Origin: UBA4459 sp963776205
Lineage (GTDB): Bacteria > Bacteroidota > Bacteroidia > Bacteroidales > F082
Assembly (NCBI GenBank): GCA_963776205.1
Contig: CAVZLR010000004.1
Location: forward strand, 744,001-808,000
DNA length: 64,000 bases
Direction: 5' to 3'
The notes below the pieces were generated by a model. It was not told the origin of the DNA. It was given only the letters and a program-made list of their open reading frames with translations, and ran no database searches. Below, one piece after another: positions 15,869 to 25,647 of this stretch. The stretch's first letter is position 1; each line of letters opens with the position of its first letter. The position numbers were made by a program, and so were the translations under genes.

Positions 15869-16847
15869 TTACTTTAAATAATAAAAGTCATATAAAGCGC
15901 GGGCAACTTCCGCAATAGCCCGATCTCTGTCCGCAGAGGGCGTCTCACTACTGTTGGTGAACACGGCGATAGCAAATCGTCTACCGTCAGGGAGTGTGAT
16001 ATAGCCAACGTCGTTGGCAACTCCGCCTACGGTTCCGGTCTTGTGTGCTACGGGCGTTCCCTTAGGCAACAGTCCCTTGAGTCGGCCATCGCCGGTGCGC
16101 GTGCGCGACATGACGCCTAGCAGGAACTCGCGGCTTTCCGGGCTCATCGCCGTGCCACCGTCGATGGCAAGTAGGAGTTTCAGATACGCATTGGGCGTTG
16201 TGTGGTCGCGGGGATCCGCCTCGAAGTCCGGATTGGGATCAACCTGGGCCGCCACCAGTGCCGGGTTGTTGCTGATGGCCTCAGCGACAGCTTCTGGGGT
16301 GACCACTGGCACGCCGTAGAAATCCATGAGAATCTCGCGGACAGTCCGATCGACCCTGAAGTCGGTGATCCCGAGCCTGCGCAGGTTCTCGGTCACCGCT
16401 GCTGGTCCACCTGCCAGCCCTATACAGACGTCGGTCGCCGTGTTGTCACTCTCTGTAATCATCGCATATATCAAGTTCGCTAACGAGAACTGGACCCCGG
16501 GGTAGGGGAATCTCTCGGCAATCGCAACTGTGCCAGCGACATACATGTCATGAGGGATTTCAACCATTTGGTCGAGACTGAGTTCTCCCTTGTCCACGAG
16601 ATCCATCACTTTCGTGGCGATCGCCACCTTGTAGGTGCTGGCCATGGCGAAGGTCTCATCACCATTGATCGCGATAACTTCGTCGCCGCCAATTTCCTGT
16701 GCAGCCACACCAATGCGGCCAACCAGCCCTTCCGTAAGTTTTTCAATCTCGAGAGAAACATTGTCTTTAATGTTTCTGACCGAATGCCGGCTGAATGTTG
16801 CCGTCGCGGATAACTGCGAGGACTACAATAATCTGACGAGATTTCAT
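15869..16847 (-). CDS. class A beta-lactamase-like protein (signal peptide frameshifted)
   Basis: The main frame has class A motifs: STYK (S70-x-x-K), SDN, and HKTG (K234-T-G). By alignment to the following DPRDHTTP segment, Q stands at the E166 position while N170 is kept; an E lies four residues later in PDFEAD. Loss of E166 would impair deacylation. The ATG at 16847 has a strong AGAAGGAGA ribosome site, unusual here, and begins MKSRQIIVVLA; a one-base shift near 16814 restores LSATATFSRHSV and then VSLEIEKLTEGLVGRIGVAAQEI. The gene is GC-rich. It was probably periplasmic in origin. Confidence 0.82.
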
Positions 16848-16931
16848 TTTTAGTTTCTCCTTCTGTGAGATGAGGTTTGCGACTGTCCCGTTCGATTGAT
16901 AAATTATTATTTTATACTATTATTATTATTC

Positions 16932-18614
16932 TTAATCATGCAATACTCCAGCACCACAGTCATCAACATGAATTTTTGAAAGACCTGGATAAATTCCAAT
17001 AGTATGCTTCACCCTCCAATCATCTTTATCAAGCGGTGTAAATCTTCCTTTGGCTTCTACCGGGAAACGAATTTCTTGCCCAGCTTTTACAGGCAATACT
17101 TCATTGTCTTTTACTACGATAACACCATTAACAATAACATAAGGAATACCTGTTGTAGGGAGGCCATTTTCCCCTATTTTAAAAGTGGAATGATCAGTTA
17201 TGGTTTCAGGGTTGAAGATGGTAATGTCTGCAACTTTTCCTACTTGAATTCTTCCTCTTTGCTTCATGGCCTCAAGCCCGGCATCACCCAGGTGTAAAGC
17301 CGCCCAATAGCTTGATTGTGCAATCGTAAACATTAAAGGAACACCTTGTTCACGAGCCATACGAAAAGCTGTACCACGCGTACCAGCCGTTCTGGGATGG
17401 CCTCTATAATCTTTCCAATCCGCTTCCCATGGTAATGATTCTCCATCGGGACCAACACCAACCATGGCATCAGCTGCTATAGTCATATGAGGTATTGTTA
17501 AAAAATCTTTCAACCAGGGCTTACGGTATGGAAATACTACTACAACCGATCTTCCTGGTTCTTTTTTCATCAATGCTTCATAGGTTTCGTTGGTAAGGTA
17601 TGCATTATCAATAGGGTCGAAGATGGTTTCTTCGTATTTGAAACCACGCTTTTCTACCCATTCAGAAGGTTGCAAGAAATCTGCAGTAACTGCTGTTGCT
17701 CCAGCGGCATAAGGATAATACTCTGACCACATATTCAAACCTTTTGCTCTGGCCAATTGCAATTTTTCTTCTATTTCCCACCAACCATAATCATTATTAT
17801 GGCAAATTAAAAATGGAGCGCCTAACAACATGGCATTGGTAAACATCTCATCAAAAGCTATTGGCGCTTCCGTAGGTGTTTCGTTTAATAAATGATATCT
17901 GGTATGAGAAGCTGTCATACGGCCATAATTAGCAGCTGTTTTTTGAGCCATAAAAACTTCGTAACTACTTGTTCCCATGCTTATGTAAGCAACAGGAGCG
18001 GCCATACCTATTGCACCTTGTCTTAGATCTTCATCTAATATTTTCATGATTGTATTCATTTCGTCCAAAGTTGATTTTGTTGTTGCCCAACCTTGAACGC
18101 CATCTTCTGCAGATTTGGCAACGTATGGTCTTGCAAGAGAATAATCCATTGGGCCTACCATTTCTGTTTCAGGGTCATGAATGGCCATTCTTGTCCACAA
18201 TAAACTTGCAGTAGTACCATAGTTTACTTGCCAGCCCGTTTTTGCTTTTTCATCATACCATTCTTTAACATTGAATGATCCGGCTTCAAGGTCCATCCCG
18301 GAAGTTACACCGTCTCGAAGTGCCATTTTAGTACTAAAAACATCCATTGAATGGTAGTGTGTGTCAATAAACCCAGGAGCAACCACATGCCCTGTAGCAT
18401 CAATGGTTTCTTTTCCTTGAATAGTAGATTTTGTTATTACAACGATTTTTCCGTCGTTGACCCCCACATTGGCGACATCGTCGAACATGGTTTCAGGGTC
18501 CATTACGCGCCCGTTTAATATGACGAGATCATAAGTCTCATTTGTAGTTGTTTTCTGTTGACCGTATGAGAACGATACCAAGAAAATAAATAGAATTAAT
18601 AAATTGTTTTTCAT
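16932..18614 (-). CDS. N-acyl-D-amino-acid deacylase-like amidohydrolase
   Basis: 560 residues with a signal peptide (MKNNLLILFIFLVSFSYGQQ), so probably periplasmic. YDLVILNGRVMDPET and GHVVAPGFIDTHYHSMD (H86, H88) are typical of the D-aminoacylase branch of amidohydrolases, as are the late GQVKADITIFNP-like segment VGKVADITIFNPE and GIPYVIVNGV. It should cleave N-acyl amino acids or related amides. It is the first gene of the - strand island block. A truncated copy is at 6851-7180, and another copy of its start is at 6723. Confidence 0.85.
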   Translation of the reverse strand: MKNNLLILFIFLVSFSYGQQKTTTNETYDLVILNGRVMDPETMFDDVANVGVNDGKIVVITKSTIQGKETIDATGHVVAPGFIDTHYHSMDVFSTKMALRDGVTSGMDLEAGSFNVKEWYDEKAKTGWQVNYGTTASLLWTRMAIHDPETEMVGPMDYSLARPYVAKSAEDGVQGWATTKSTLDEMNTIMKILDEDLRQGAIGMAAPVAYISMGTSSYEVFMAQKTAANYGRMTASHTRYHLLNETPTEAPIAFDEMFTNAMLLGAPFLICHNNDYGWWEIEEKLQLARAKGLNMWSEYYPYAAGATAVTADFLQPSEWVEKRGFKYEETIFDPIDNAYLTNETYEALMKKEPGRSVVVVFPYRKPWLKDFLTIPHMTIAADAMVGVGPDGESLPWEADWKDYRGHPRTAGTRGTAFRMAREQGVPLMFTIAQSSYWAALHLGDAGLEAMKQRGRIQVGKVADITIFNPETITDHSTFKIGENGLPTTGIPYVIVNGVIVVKDNEVLPVKAGQEIRFPVEAKGRFTPLDKDDWRVKHTIGIYPGLSKIHVDDCGAGVLHD

Positions 18615-18930
18615 TAGTTTTTAATTTTTAATTTAATAGATATTTATTGTTGCTTTTCAGTTGTTAGCCAATAACGATATTCGCGATGCCGGTAATTACT
18701 CATTCACCGAATGGTGAAATACGAAAAAAGCGAGTAATACGAGTACAATTCTCTTAACAGGGTAACCACCATAATTTGTTCAGAAAATTCATAATAATTA
18801 ATTGTATTAGTTTTTAATTGTTTAGTATAAATAGCTGGCAAATGAATAAAGAGATAAACTTATGATAACAAAGCTACACTATACCATGAGTGGCAATTCA
18901 TCATACTAAAGTCGCAAAAAGGTAGGGTTT
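18615..18930. promoter_or_regulatory. upstream region of the amidohydrolase and island right edge
   Basis: 316 bases without a gene, AT-rich, between the amidohydrolase start and the LuxR stop. It must contain the promoter for the - strand block. The 23-bp repeat lies at 18903-18925. The 35 bp next to the start resemble those before the leader ORF at 6723. Confidence 0.5.
18903..18925 (+). repeat. right copy of 23-bp island-flanking direct repeat
   Basis: It matches 58-80 at 22 of 23 positions, in the same orientation. It starts 5 bases beyond the stop of the LuxR-type gene and 289 bases from the amidohydrolase start. The flanks are unrelated, so the match is confined to the repeat. Confidence 0.6.
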
Positions 18931-21565
18931 TTAGAATAAGATCTGCAGATTCCGGACCTTATTAAGCATGGAGGTGCGATTGGGTACCTCAAGTTTACGA
19001 TAGATATTGGTCAGGTGACTTTTCACTGTCACCACGGATATATGGAGTTGACCGGCAATTTCCTTGTTCCGCAGACCTTCAGAAATAAGACGGATGACCT
19101 CCTGTTCACGAAGGGTAAGTTCTTCAGTTTCAGAAACAGGTTTGGGCGGTGATTTGATACCAGATGATTTTAATCCTATTCTGGACAAAACACGCCTTGT
19201 AACATTGGATTGCTCTACTTCACTGAACAGGGCTGGCATCACCCGGTAGGCTTCAATAACCGGTCTGATCGTATCTCTGTTTTCAGCCATTAATAAAGCT
19301 TTCATAAGCGATTTGTTTGCATGCTCTTTCCTGCCGATACGCAGCAATGCCATTGCCTTGAGAAGTTCGATATCGATAGCATGATACTTGGTTGTGAACG
19401 TTGTCCAGAAAAGCTTCTACTTCTGCAAGTACATGAAGTGCCTCTTCAACTTGCAAAATAGAACCATGGCTGACGATGATACTAATTTTGGTTAAGTCAG
19501 GCACATCGATCAACCATAAATACAGTTCATGAGTTTGCTTGGCCCAATTCATTTGAGCCCATTCTAACTCTTTGCTTCCTAATCCTTTATGAAGATTAAC
19601 TCTTGCCTTAACAGAACGTGTATATAATTGAAACTGTGAATTTTTCAATTTTGCAGTCATTAGTTCCATTGTGTTAAGTAATGACTCAGCTGTTTTAGTA
19701 TCTCCCTTTAGAGAATTTAATAAAATTAATCCTGCCAAAGCATCAAAAGATATCCGATAATTAATAACCCCATCAAAGTCTATGACCTCTTTAAATGACT
19801 GAGACGCTATATCCATATTTGACGTCTGAAATGCACAATTTCCAATTAAATACAAACTCCAGGCTCTCAAAATTTTCGATTCACTTTTCTTGGCGATGAA
19901 GTGAAATTTTTCAGATGCAATAACTGCATCATTAAAATTTCCGGAAAGTAAAAGAACATATATCCTGGCCTGCAATAAACGTATATGCATGACAGATTCG
20001 TATTTAAAGTTTTTATCGATATCATCAAGAAGTTTCAAAGCCAAAGTTGACCTACCCAACATTTGTATTGTGGTTGCCATCATTATCTCTCTACGCGCGC
20101 CAAACATACTCGTTTCGTCATGATACAAAGATTTGGATTGTTCCAGGTATTCTAAAGCTTTTTCAGGATTAGGCCTGATATAGGTTAAATAATAGCCCAA
20201 ATGACATAGGTAAAGAGATTGATTCTTTGTACTAAAGTTTTCAACACCAATTGCTTCCAGTGTATCTAATAAAATAGATAACTCCTTTATTTCAAAGGTT
20301 TCCTCACTAATAAATAATTCTATTAACAGTAAATCTACATTGTTCATTCGAATTTTCTCAGGAATATTTTCTAACCACCTTTTCACAACCCACCATTCAC
20401 CTAAGGCAAATTTTGAGGCAGAATGCTCAATAATCAGATCGGCAGCTATACCGAATTTTTTAGCCTTAATCGCGTATTGGATAGCTTCATCAATAAGACC
20501 CTTGCTTGCAAACCAGGAACTGATATGAATAAAGAGTGGATTTATGATGTTGGGTTCGTTTTTTTGCAGTCGCCTTTTCAGAATATCACCAAACAAATGA
20601 TGGAATCTATACCATGTCCCTTCCTTTATGGCAGGAACCAGGAAAAGATTTAAATCAGTCAATTCAGAAATGAACTTATCTGCACTGCCTGATTCGTTGA
20701 AGGAAAAGGAGAATAGCGAGTCGATCAGCTCACTGTTGAATTGGTCACAGAGGGCGCAAAGTTGAACCCGTCTGAAAAACTCCGGGTCAAAATTATGGCC
20801 AATGTGGTCGATCAGGATGTCCAGATCATTTGTCAAATAATCGAAAGGTACCTTTTCAACCTCTGCCTCCGTATACGACCTTGCCATAAGAATCATCCTG
20901 ATACCCAGTATCCAACCCTCCGTTCGGGAAATAAGTTCTTTGATCTCATCTTTATTGAAACTTTTGGTTGCCTTCATCCCAAGGAGTGCATTAACTTCAT
21001 TTTCATCAAATCTGAGATCACGTTGCCTGATTTCCAGCATCTTTTGATATAGCCTTAATTCGCGCAATTGAAGAGGTGGATCGCGGCGGGTAATGATTAC
21101 GAGGTGAAAGTGACTGATGTTTTCATTGATAATGGCACTGATCAACTGATGGATTTCCTGGTTCCTGATTAAATGATAGTCATCCAAAATCAGTAGAATG
21201 GGTTCATTTAACTCATTAATTCTATTAATAATCAGGCTTATTATTGTTTCCCACGTCAGTAAATAGTATTCCTGATCCAGATTTTTCATCCTGGGCATTT
21301 CGGATGAACTGGCTATCTCAAGCATTTTAGCAAAATAGGTAATGAATGTAGCTGAATCACTCATGCTTTCATCAAGAGAAAGCCAACAATAGTCATTGCC
21401 TTGCTGTTCAAGCCACTGGCTTACAAGTATACTTTTGCCATAACCGGTGGGTGCCGATAGTAATATTAACGGTAAATGTCTGTTTTTTTCTAATTTCTCA
21501 AGTAGATGTGGCCTTTTTAGGAAATCACTGGAAATTTTTGGTCTATTTAGTTTGGTGTTCAGCAT
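18931..21565 (-). CDS. MalT-like LuxR-family STAND regulator (one frameshift)
   Basis: Joined length is about 878 residues, close to MalT (about 900). There is a Walker A at 38-46 (APTGYGKSI), a Walker B ending LLILDDYH near 131, winged-helix and TPR-like helical repeats in the middle, and a C-terminal LuxR HTH (LTLREQEVIRLISEGLRNKEIAGQ...VTVKSHLTNIYRKL). A one-base indel near 19385 separates the parts; the restored junction reads KYHAIDIELLKAMALLRIG. STAND regulators bind ATP plus a small ligand and then activate transcription. Its position suggests it senses the island substrate. Confidence 0.88.
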
Positions 21566-22080
21566 CTGGAAGCCATCAAATTTCGTAAAAAAAATGGAAA
21601 TGTAAATTAATATCTGTAATTATATCTTCTTGATATCGCCCTTTATTTTTCAACTTACGGACAAAATTAGTTAGGTTATTCTTTAAAATTAATTCCATTT
21701 TTCGAATTGTCTAAATACCATCAGCAAACTGCCGCTTCTAAACCTGATTATCAAAAACGTGAATCAAAGTAAAAAGCCGGTTATTGATAATCTTTACACC
21801 CAATTTTTGTTCAGAAAAACCATACATGAAAACAATTTTAAATGTATTCTATCTTTAAAAACACTCCAGCATCCATTTTGTTTAAGCAATTTTGGTATTA
21901 AATGTAACAACAAAGTTAAAAACTATCTTGTACATTTAGAATTATCAGTGGGATAAAAAAGAATTTTGTTAGCAGGGATCATTTATTCTTGCTAAAGAAA
22001 GCACTGGTTAGTAATAAACTTTAGTGCAAGAATGTACTGATTTGGAAATTGGTAAAATACGATTAGAATCTTTAGATCAG
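21566..22080. other. AT-rich intergenic region, nothing recognised
   Basis: 515 bases between the regulator start and the cardiolipin synthase stop. No convincing coding frame, RNA or strong hairpin was found. It should contain the regulator's promoter. Confidence 0.5.
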
Positions 22081-23559
22081 CTACAAAAATGAAGACACCA
22101 ACCGGGCTAATGAGTAGGTCAACTGGTTTAAGGTTCCCAGTTGTTTCCAGTCTTGATAAGATACTTCATCGCAAAGCTTAAGGTCATCCAAAAAAGCATT
22201 TTCAAGTTGACCCGCAAAGTTTTTTCCGTAGATCACTGACATTATTTCGAAGTTCAGGTCGAAGCTACGGATATCCATGTTGGCAGTTCCTACAACACTT
22301 ATTTCCGAATCGGCTACTGCTGTCTTTGCATGAACAAATCCTTTTTTGTAGTGGTATATTTTTACGCCTGCATGCAACAAATCGCTGTAGTAAAACTTTG
22401 ATGCCGCGCCCACGATAGCAGAATCGGGTTTTTCGGGAAGCATTAATCGAACGTCCACGCCACTAATTGCTGCCTGTTTCAAAGAATCCATAATGCTGTC
22501 ATTAGGTATAAAGTAGGGGTTGGTGATATACAGTTTTTTCTTTGCCGTTGTGAATAGTTTTAAATAACCAAGCATAATGTTCGACATCCTGTAAACAGGA
22601 CCTCCGGCAATAATTTGTGCAAATTCCGGTTCACTGCCATCATCTGCAGGGCTTGCATCCGGAAACAACTCATTGGTGAAAGCCAGTTTGCCAGGTTGGG
22701 CAACATTCCAGTTGATAATAAAATGACGTTGCAAATTTTGCACTGTCTCTCCGGTGATTTTAACATGCGTATCACGCCACCAAAGGCCTGTGTCAATTGA
22801 ATTGTCATACCTGTCAGACAGATTTATACCTCCGACAAATCCTGTATAACCGTCCACAATAATTATCTTGCGGTGGTCGCGGTGGTTCATACGGCTGGCC
22901 AACCTGCTTAGTTTTACTTTAATTACCGGATAAATCTCAGCACCCGCTGACTTTAGTTCCTTTACAATATTATTTTTTATTTTCCTGCTGGCATAAGCAT
23001 CGTACAGTACCCTGACTTTTATTCCCTCTTTTATCTTTTTAATCAGCGCATCTTTGATCTGGTTACCGCGTGTATCATTTTCCCATGCATAGTACTCCAT
23101 GTGGATAAAATGCTTTGCTGTTTCCAAAGTTTTCAGCACTTCCGGAAATTTTTCTTCACCGTTTATCAATAACTTGTATTGATTGATGCTCAACTTTTCT
23201 TCTCCCAACTGATGGATGAAATGGATCAGGTCAGTGTACTTTTCGAGGCTTTTATTATAATCATTTAACAGTTTTTTTGTTTTATCTGAAACATTTTCTT
23301 TGAATGATTGTGTAAACTTATTTAACTCATCTGTGGTTAATGATTTTGTTTTTTTATGCCGGTAATTTATTCCGAATGCGTAATAAAAAAAGATGCCAAT
23401 AACAGGCAAAATAATTACCAGTAAAATATAGGCGAGCGTTTTAGGAGTAGACCTGGTGTCGAGAAGAATTTTAATAACCGTGAAAATGATAAACAGGATG
23501 TAGATCAGAAAGATCAATTCATCCAGAAATGGAAGTATTGTAATTACATATAAAACCAT
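22081..23559 (-). CDS. cls: cardiolipin synthase (phospholipase D family)
   Basis: 492 residues, as expected for bacterial Cls. Two N-terminal transmembrane helices are followed by a PLDc_N-like region and two HKD motifs: HRDHRKIIIVDG in the first half and FVHAKTAVADSEISVVGTANMD in the second. It joins two phosphatidyl groups to make cardiolipin in the inner membrane. It is divergent from an AI-2E-type transporter gene 100 bp away. A decayed copy of its 3' end lies beyond that transporter at 24812-25009. Confidence 0.93.
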   Translation of the reverse strand: MVLYVITILPFLDELIFLIYILFIIFTVIKILLDTRSTPKTLAYILLVIILPVIGIFFYYAFGINYRHKKTKSLTTDELNKFTQSFKENVSDKTKKLLNDYNKSLEKYTDLIHFIHQLGEEKLSINQYKLLINGEEKFPEVLKTLETAKHFIHMEYYAWENDTRGNQIKDALIKKIKEGIKVRVLYDAYASRKIKNNIVKELKSAGAEIYPVIKVKLSRLASRMNHRDHRKIIIVDGYTGFVGGINLSDRYDNSIDTGLWWRDTHVKITGETVQNLQRHFIINWNVAQPGKLAFTNELFPDASPADDGSEPEFAQIIAGGPVYRMSNIMLGYLKLFTTAKKKLYITNPYFIPNDSIMDSLKQAAISGVDVRLMLPEKPDSAIVGAASKFYYSDLLHAGVKIYHYKKGFVHAKTAVADSEISVVGTANMDIRSFDLNFEIMSVIYGKNFAGQLENAFLDDLKLCDEVSYQDWKQLGTLNQLTYSLARLVSSFL

Positions 23560-23659
23560 AATAGAGGAAGTTAGAGGCTAAAATTACAAAAGTTGTGCTT
23601 GTAATGAACTGTTTAGTAACTTATAATTTGTATTTTGCGTTGCAATTAATTAACATATA

Positions 23660-24766
23660 ATGCAATCAGGTTCTTTTAACAACTCAAAATTGATCAGGAT
23701 AGCTGCAGTATTGGTCATATTAACCATTAGTGTTGTAATAATGATCATAGCAAAATCATTCCTGGTTCCGCTGGCATGGAGCCTGGTTATTGCGCTTGCC
23801 TCTTTTCAAATGCTTACTAAACTTGAAAGAAGGTTTCACATCAACCGTTTTATTACCTCAGCTGTTTTTGTTGTATTGATAATTCTGGGGATCATTACTT
23901 TATTGTATTTCTTTTATATTGAGATTGCCTCAATTATAAACGGGATACCCTCGTTTACAACAGCCTTGACAAATTCTATTCAAAATATTTTGGATAGGCT
24001 TAAGGAGTTTGGTATTCATATTCAAATGATCGACCGGACACAAATATTTATATGGGTTTCGGGGCATCTGGAACTTGTTGCCAAAGCCTTGGCCGGTTTT
24101 GGTAAAAGTGCCGGGCAGTTGTTTCTGATAGCTATTTACCTGTTTTTTATTTTGTATTACAGAGACAATTATCTCTATTTTTTGAAGTTGATTGCCAAAT
24201 CAGATCGGGATTTTCAGGTCATAAAAAAAAGGGGGAAAAAAGAGGTCGGCATTATTAATGATTTCCTGTATGGTTTGTTCATCACTACTTTTCTTTTGGC
24301 AGTTATACTTTATGTTATATTTCTTTTAATCGGTTTGCAATTTGCCTTGTTCTGGGCTGTTCTTTTTGCCCTTTTAACGCTTGTCCCGTATATCGGCAGT
24401 CCGATTGGTATGGTCGTGGTCACCCTTTTTGCATTGATCACCAATGATGGACTTTTGGTGCCGATACTCGCACTGGCAGGAATGATTGTTTCAAATGTAA
24501 TAAGAGCTAATGTGATCAAACCGGTAGTCATTGGCAATAAGATTAACCTGAATGCCTTTGTTATTTTTCTTTCTGTAATTGTGGGTGGACTGATCTGGGG
24601 AGTTTCGGGTATGATCCTGTTTATGCCCTTTGCAGGAATTGCAAAAGTATTGCTTGAGAGCAGTGAAAGCACAAAACCTATGGTTGCCTTGTTTATTACC
24701 CTTCCGAAGGATGCGATGAAAACATCAAATATGTCTTCCAGTGAAATTATGGATGATACCAATTAA
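23660..24766 (+). CDS. AI-2E family transporter (PerM/YhhT-like)
   Basis: 368 residues with about eight transmembrane segments and the AI-2E_transport pattern (paired N-terminal helices, soluble linker with helices, then LLTLVPYIGSPIGMVVVTLFAL and NAFVIFLSVIVGGLIWGVSGMILFMP). Members export signals, indoles or drive Na+/H+ exchange; the substrate is not deducible. The start follows TAACATATAATG. Confidence 0.88.
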   Translation: MQSGSFNNSKLIRIAAVLVILTISVVIMIIAKSFLVPLAWSLVIALASFQMLTKLERRFHINRFITSAVFVVLIILGIITLLYFFYIEIASIINGIPSFTTALTNSIQNILDRLKEFGIHIQMIDRTQIFIWVSGHLELVAKALAGFGKSAGQLFLIAIYLFFILYYRDNYLYFLKLIAKSDRDFQVIKKRGKKEVGIINDFLYGLFITTFLLAVILYVIFLLIGLQFALFWAVLFALLTLVPYIGSPIGMVVVTLFALITNDGLLVPILALAGMIVSNVIRANVIKPVVIGNKINLNAFVIFLSVIVGGLIWGVSGMILFMPFAGIAKVLLESSESTKPMVALFITLPKDAMKTSNMSSSEIMDDTN

Positions 24767-24811
24767 ACAAAGTGGTTTTCATTTCTGTATTGCGGAGATG
24801 AAGCTGCAAAT

Positions 24812-25009
24812 ATGGAAACTCGAAGTTTCGATCTGAATTTTGAGATTTTCTCGGTTAATTAAGGAGAAAAGTTTGCAGGTAATTTATAAAGCGTATTTAT
24901 TAATAACATGAAAGATTGTGACGAAGTTTATTACAATGAGAGGATTAACCTTAGTAAACCAAAAAAACTGGGTTATGTTATCACGCATTTTATTTCATCT
25001 TTCCTTTAA
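24812..25009 (+). pseudogene. decayed 3' end of a second cardiolipin synthase gene
   Basis: In one frame it reads METRSFDLNFEIFSVN, stop, GEKFAGNL, stop, then MKDCDEVYYNE and KKLGYVITHFISSFL, stop. The intact enzyme (22081-23559) has MDIRSFDLNFEIMSVIYG, KNFAGQLENAF, LKLCDEVSYQDW and a final LARLVSSFL, in the same order. The frame contains at least two stops and the rest of the gene is missing. It is on the opposite strand from the intact copy, on the other side of the transporter. Confidence 0.8.
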
Positions 25010-25173
25010 AGCAAAAAAAGATGAGAAAAAAATGAATTAGCAGATGGTTTCGCCTGTTTCTTTCAAAAGAGAAAATTGATATATGTATATACTAAAATTG
25101 AATTGTCAATGACAAACAAAACAGAAGTAAAATAAAATGAAGGAACACGAATTAATTTTAAGAAATAAACTGG

Positions 25174-25647
25174 ATGGTTAGCGGGCAAAAATATCTTCTA
25201 GTTCTGATCATATTTGTTTTTGTTACAAATCTTGCCGCATCAAATGCAGGATTAGTTGAAAATGATACTTTATATCAAAATACCAGGGAAAACCGTCAGT
25301 TAAAGAGAGACGCACAGAAGGAGGAATTGCGAAAAAGCCATAATCGGTTTATTTTTACAACGGCCTATGTGTATGCTTGGCTCATTACGGAGGCGTCATT
25401 TGAATTGCCAGGTGGCTGGCTTACGGCAAAAGTAAGTCTGGAGGAAAATCTGGGTCTTCCCGGCAGGAGAGGGTTCTTTACAGGCGGGTTTATTTACAGG
25501 GCATCGCCACGCAGCGGGCTTTACCTGGGCCATTATGGTATCAACCGGAGCAAAACATATCAGACAAACAGGGACCAGATACATCACTTCCAACTTGAAG
25601 CCTGTAATAGTAAATCCCATCAGCATATCCCTCAGCGTTCCATGTAA
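25174..25647 (+). CDS. exported protein, probably truncated beta-barrel
   Basis: 157 residues with a signal peptide (KYLLVLIIFVFVTNLAASNA), a charged linker, then barrel-like amphipathic stretches (RFIFTTAYVYAWL, TAKVSLEENLGLPGRRGFFTGGFIYR, RSGLYLGHYGINRS). After about residue 130 the composition becomes hydrophilic and unlike a barrel, so a frameshift or truncation near 25560 is likely. The family is not named. The outer membrane is the likely location of the original protein. Confidence 0.55.
   Translation: MVSGQKYLLVLIIFVFVTNLAASNAGLVENDTLYQNTRENRQLKRDAQKEELRKSHNRFIFTTAYVYAWLITEASFELPGGWLTAKVSLEENLGLPGRRGFFTGGFIYRASPRSGLYLGHYGINRSKTYQTNRDQIHHFQLEACNSKSHQHIPQRSM

Noticed and set aside
21759..21956. 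65-codon + strand frame in the spacer before cls
   Set aside because: No homology, leader or hydrophobic pattern; expected by chance in AT-rich DNA.
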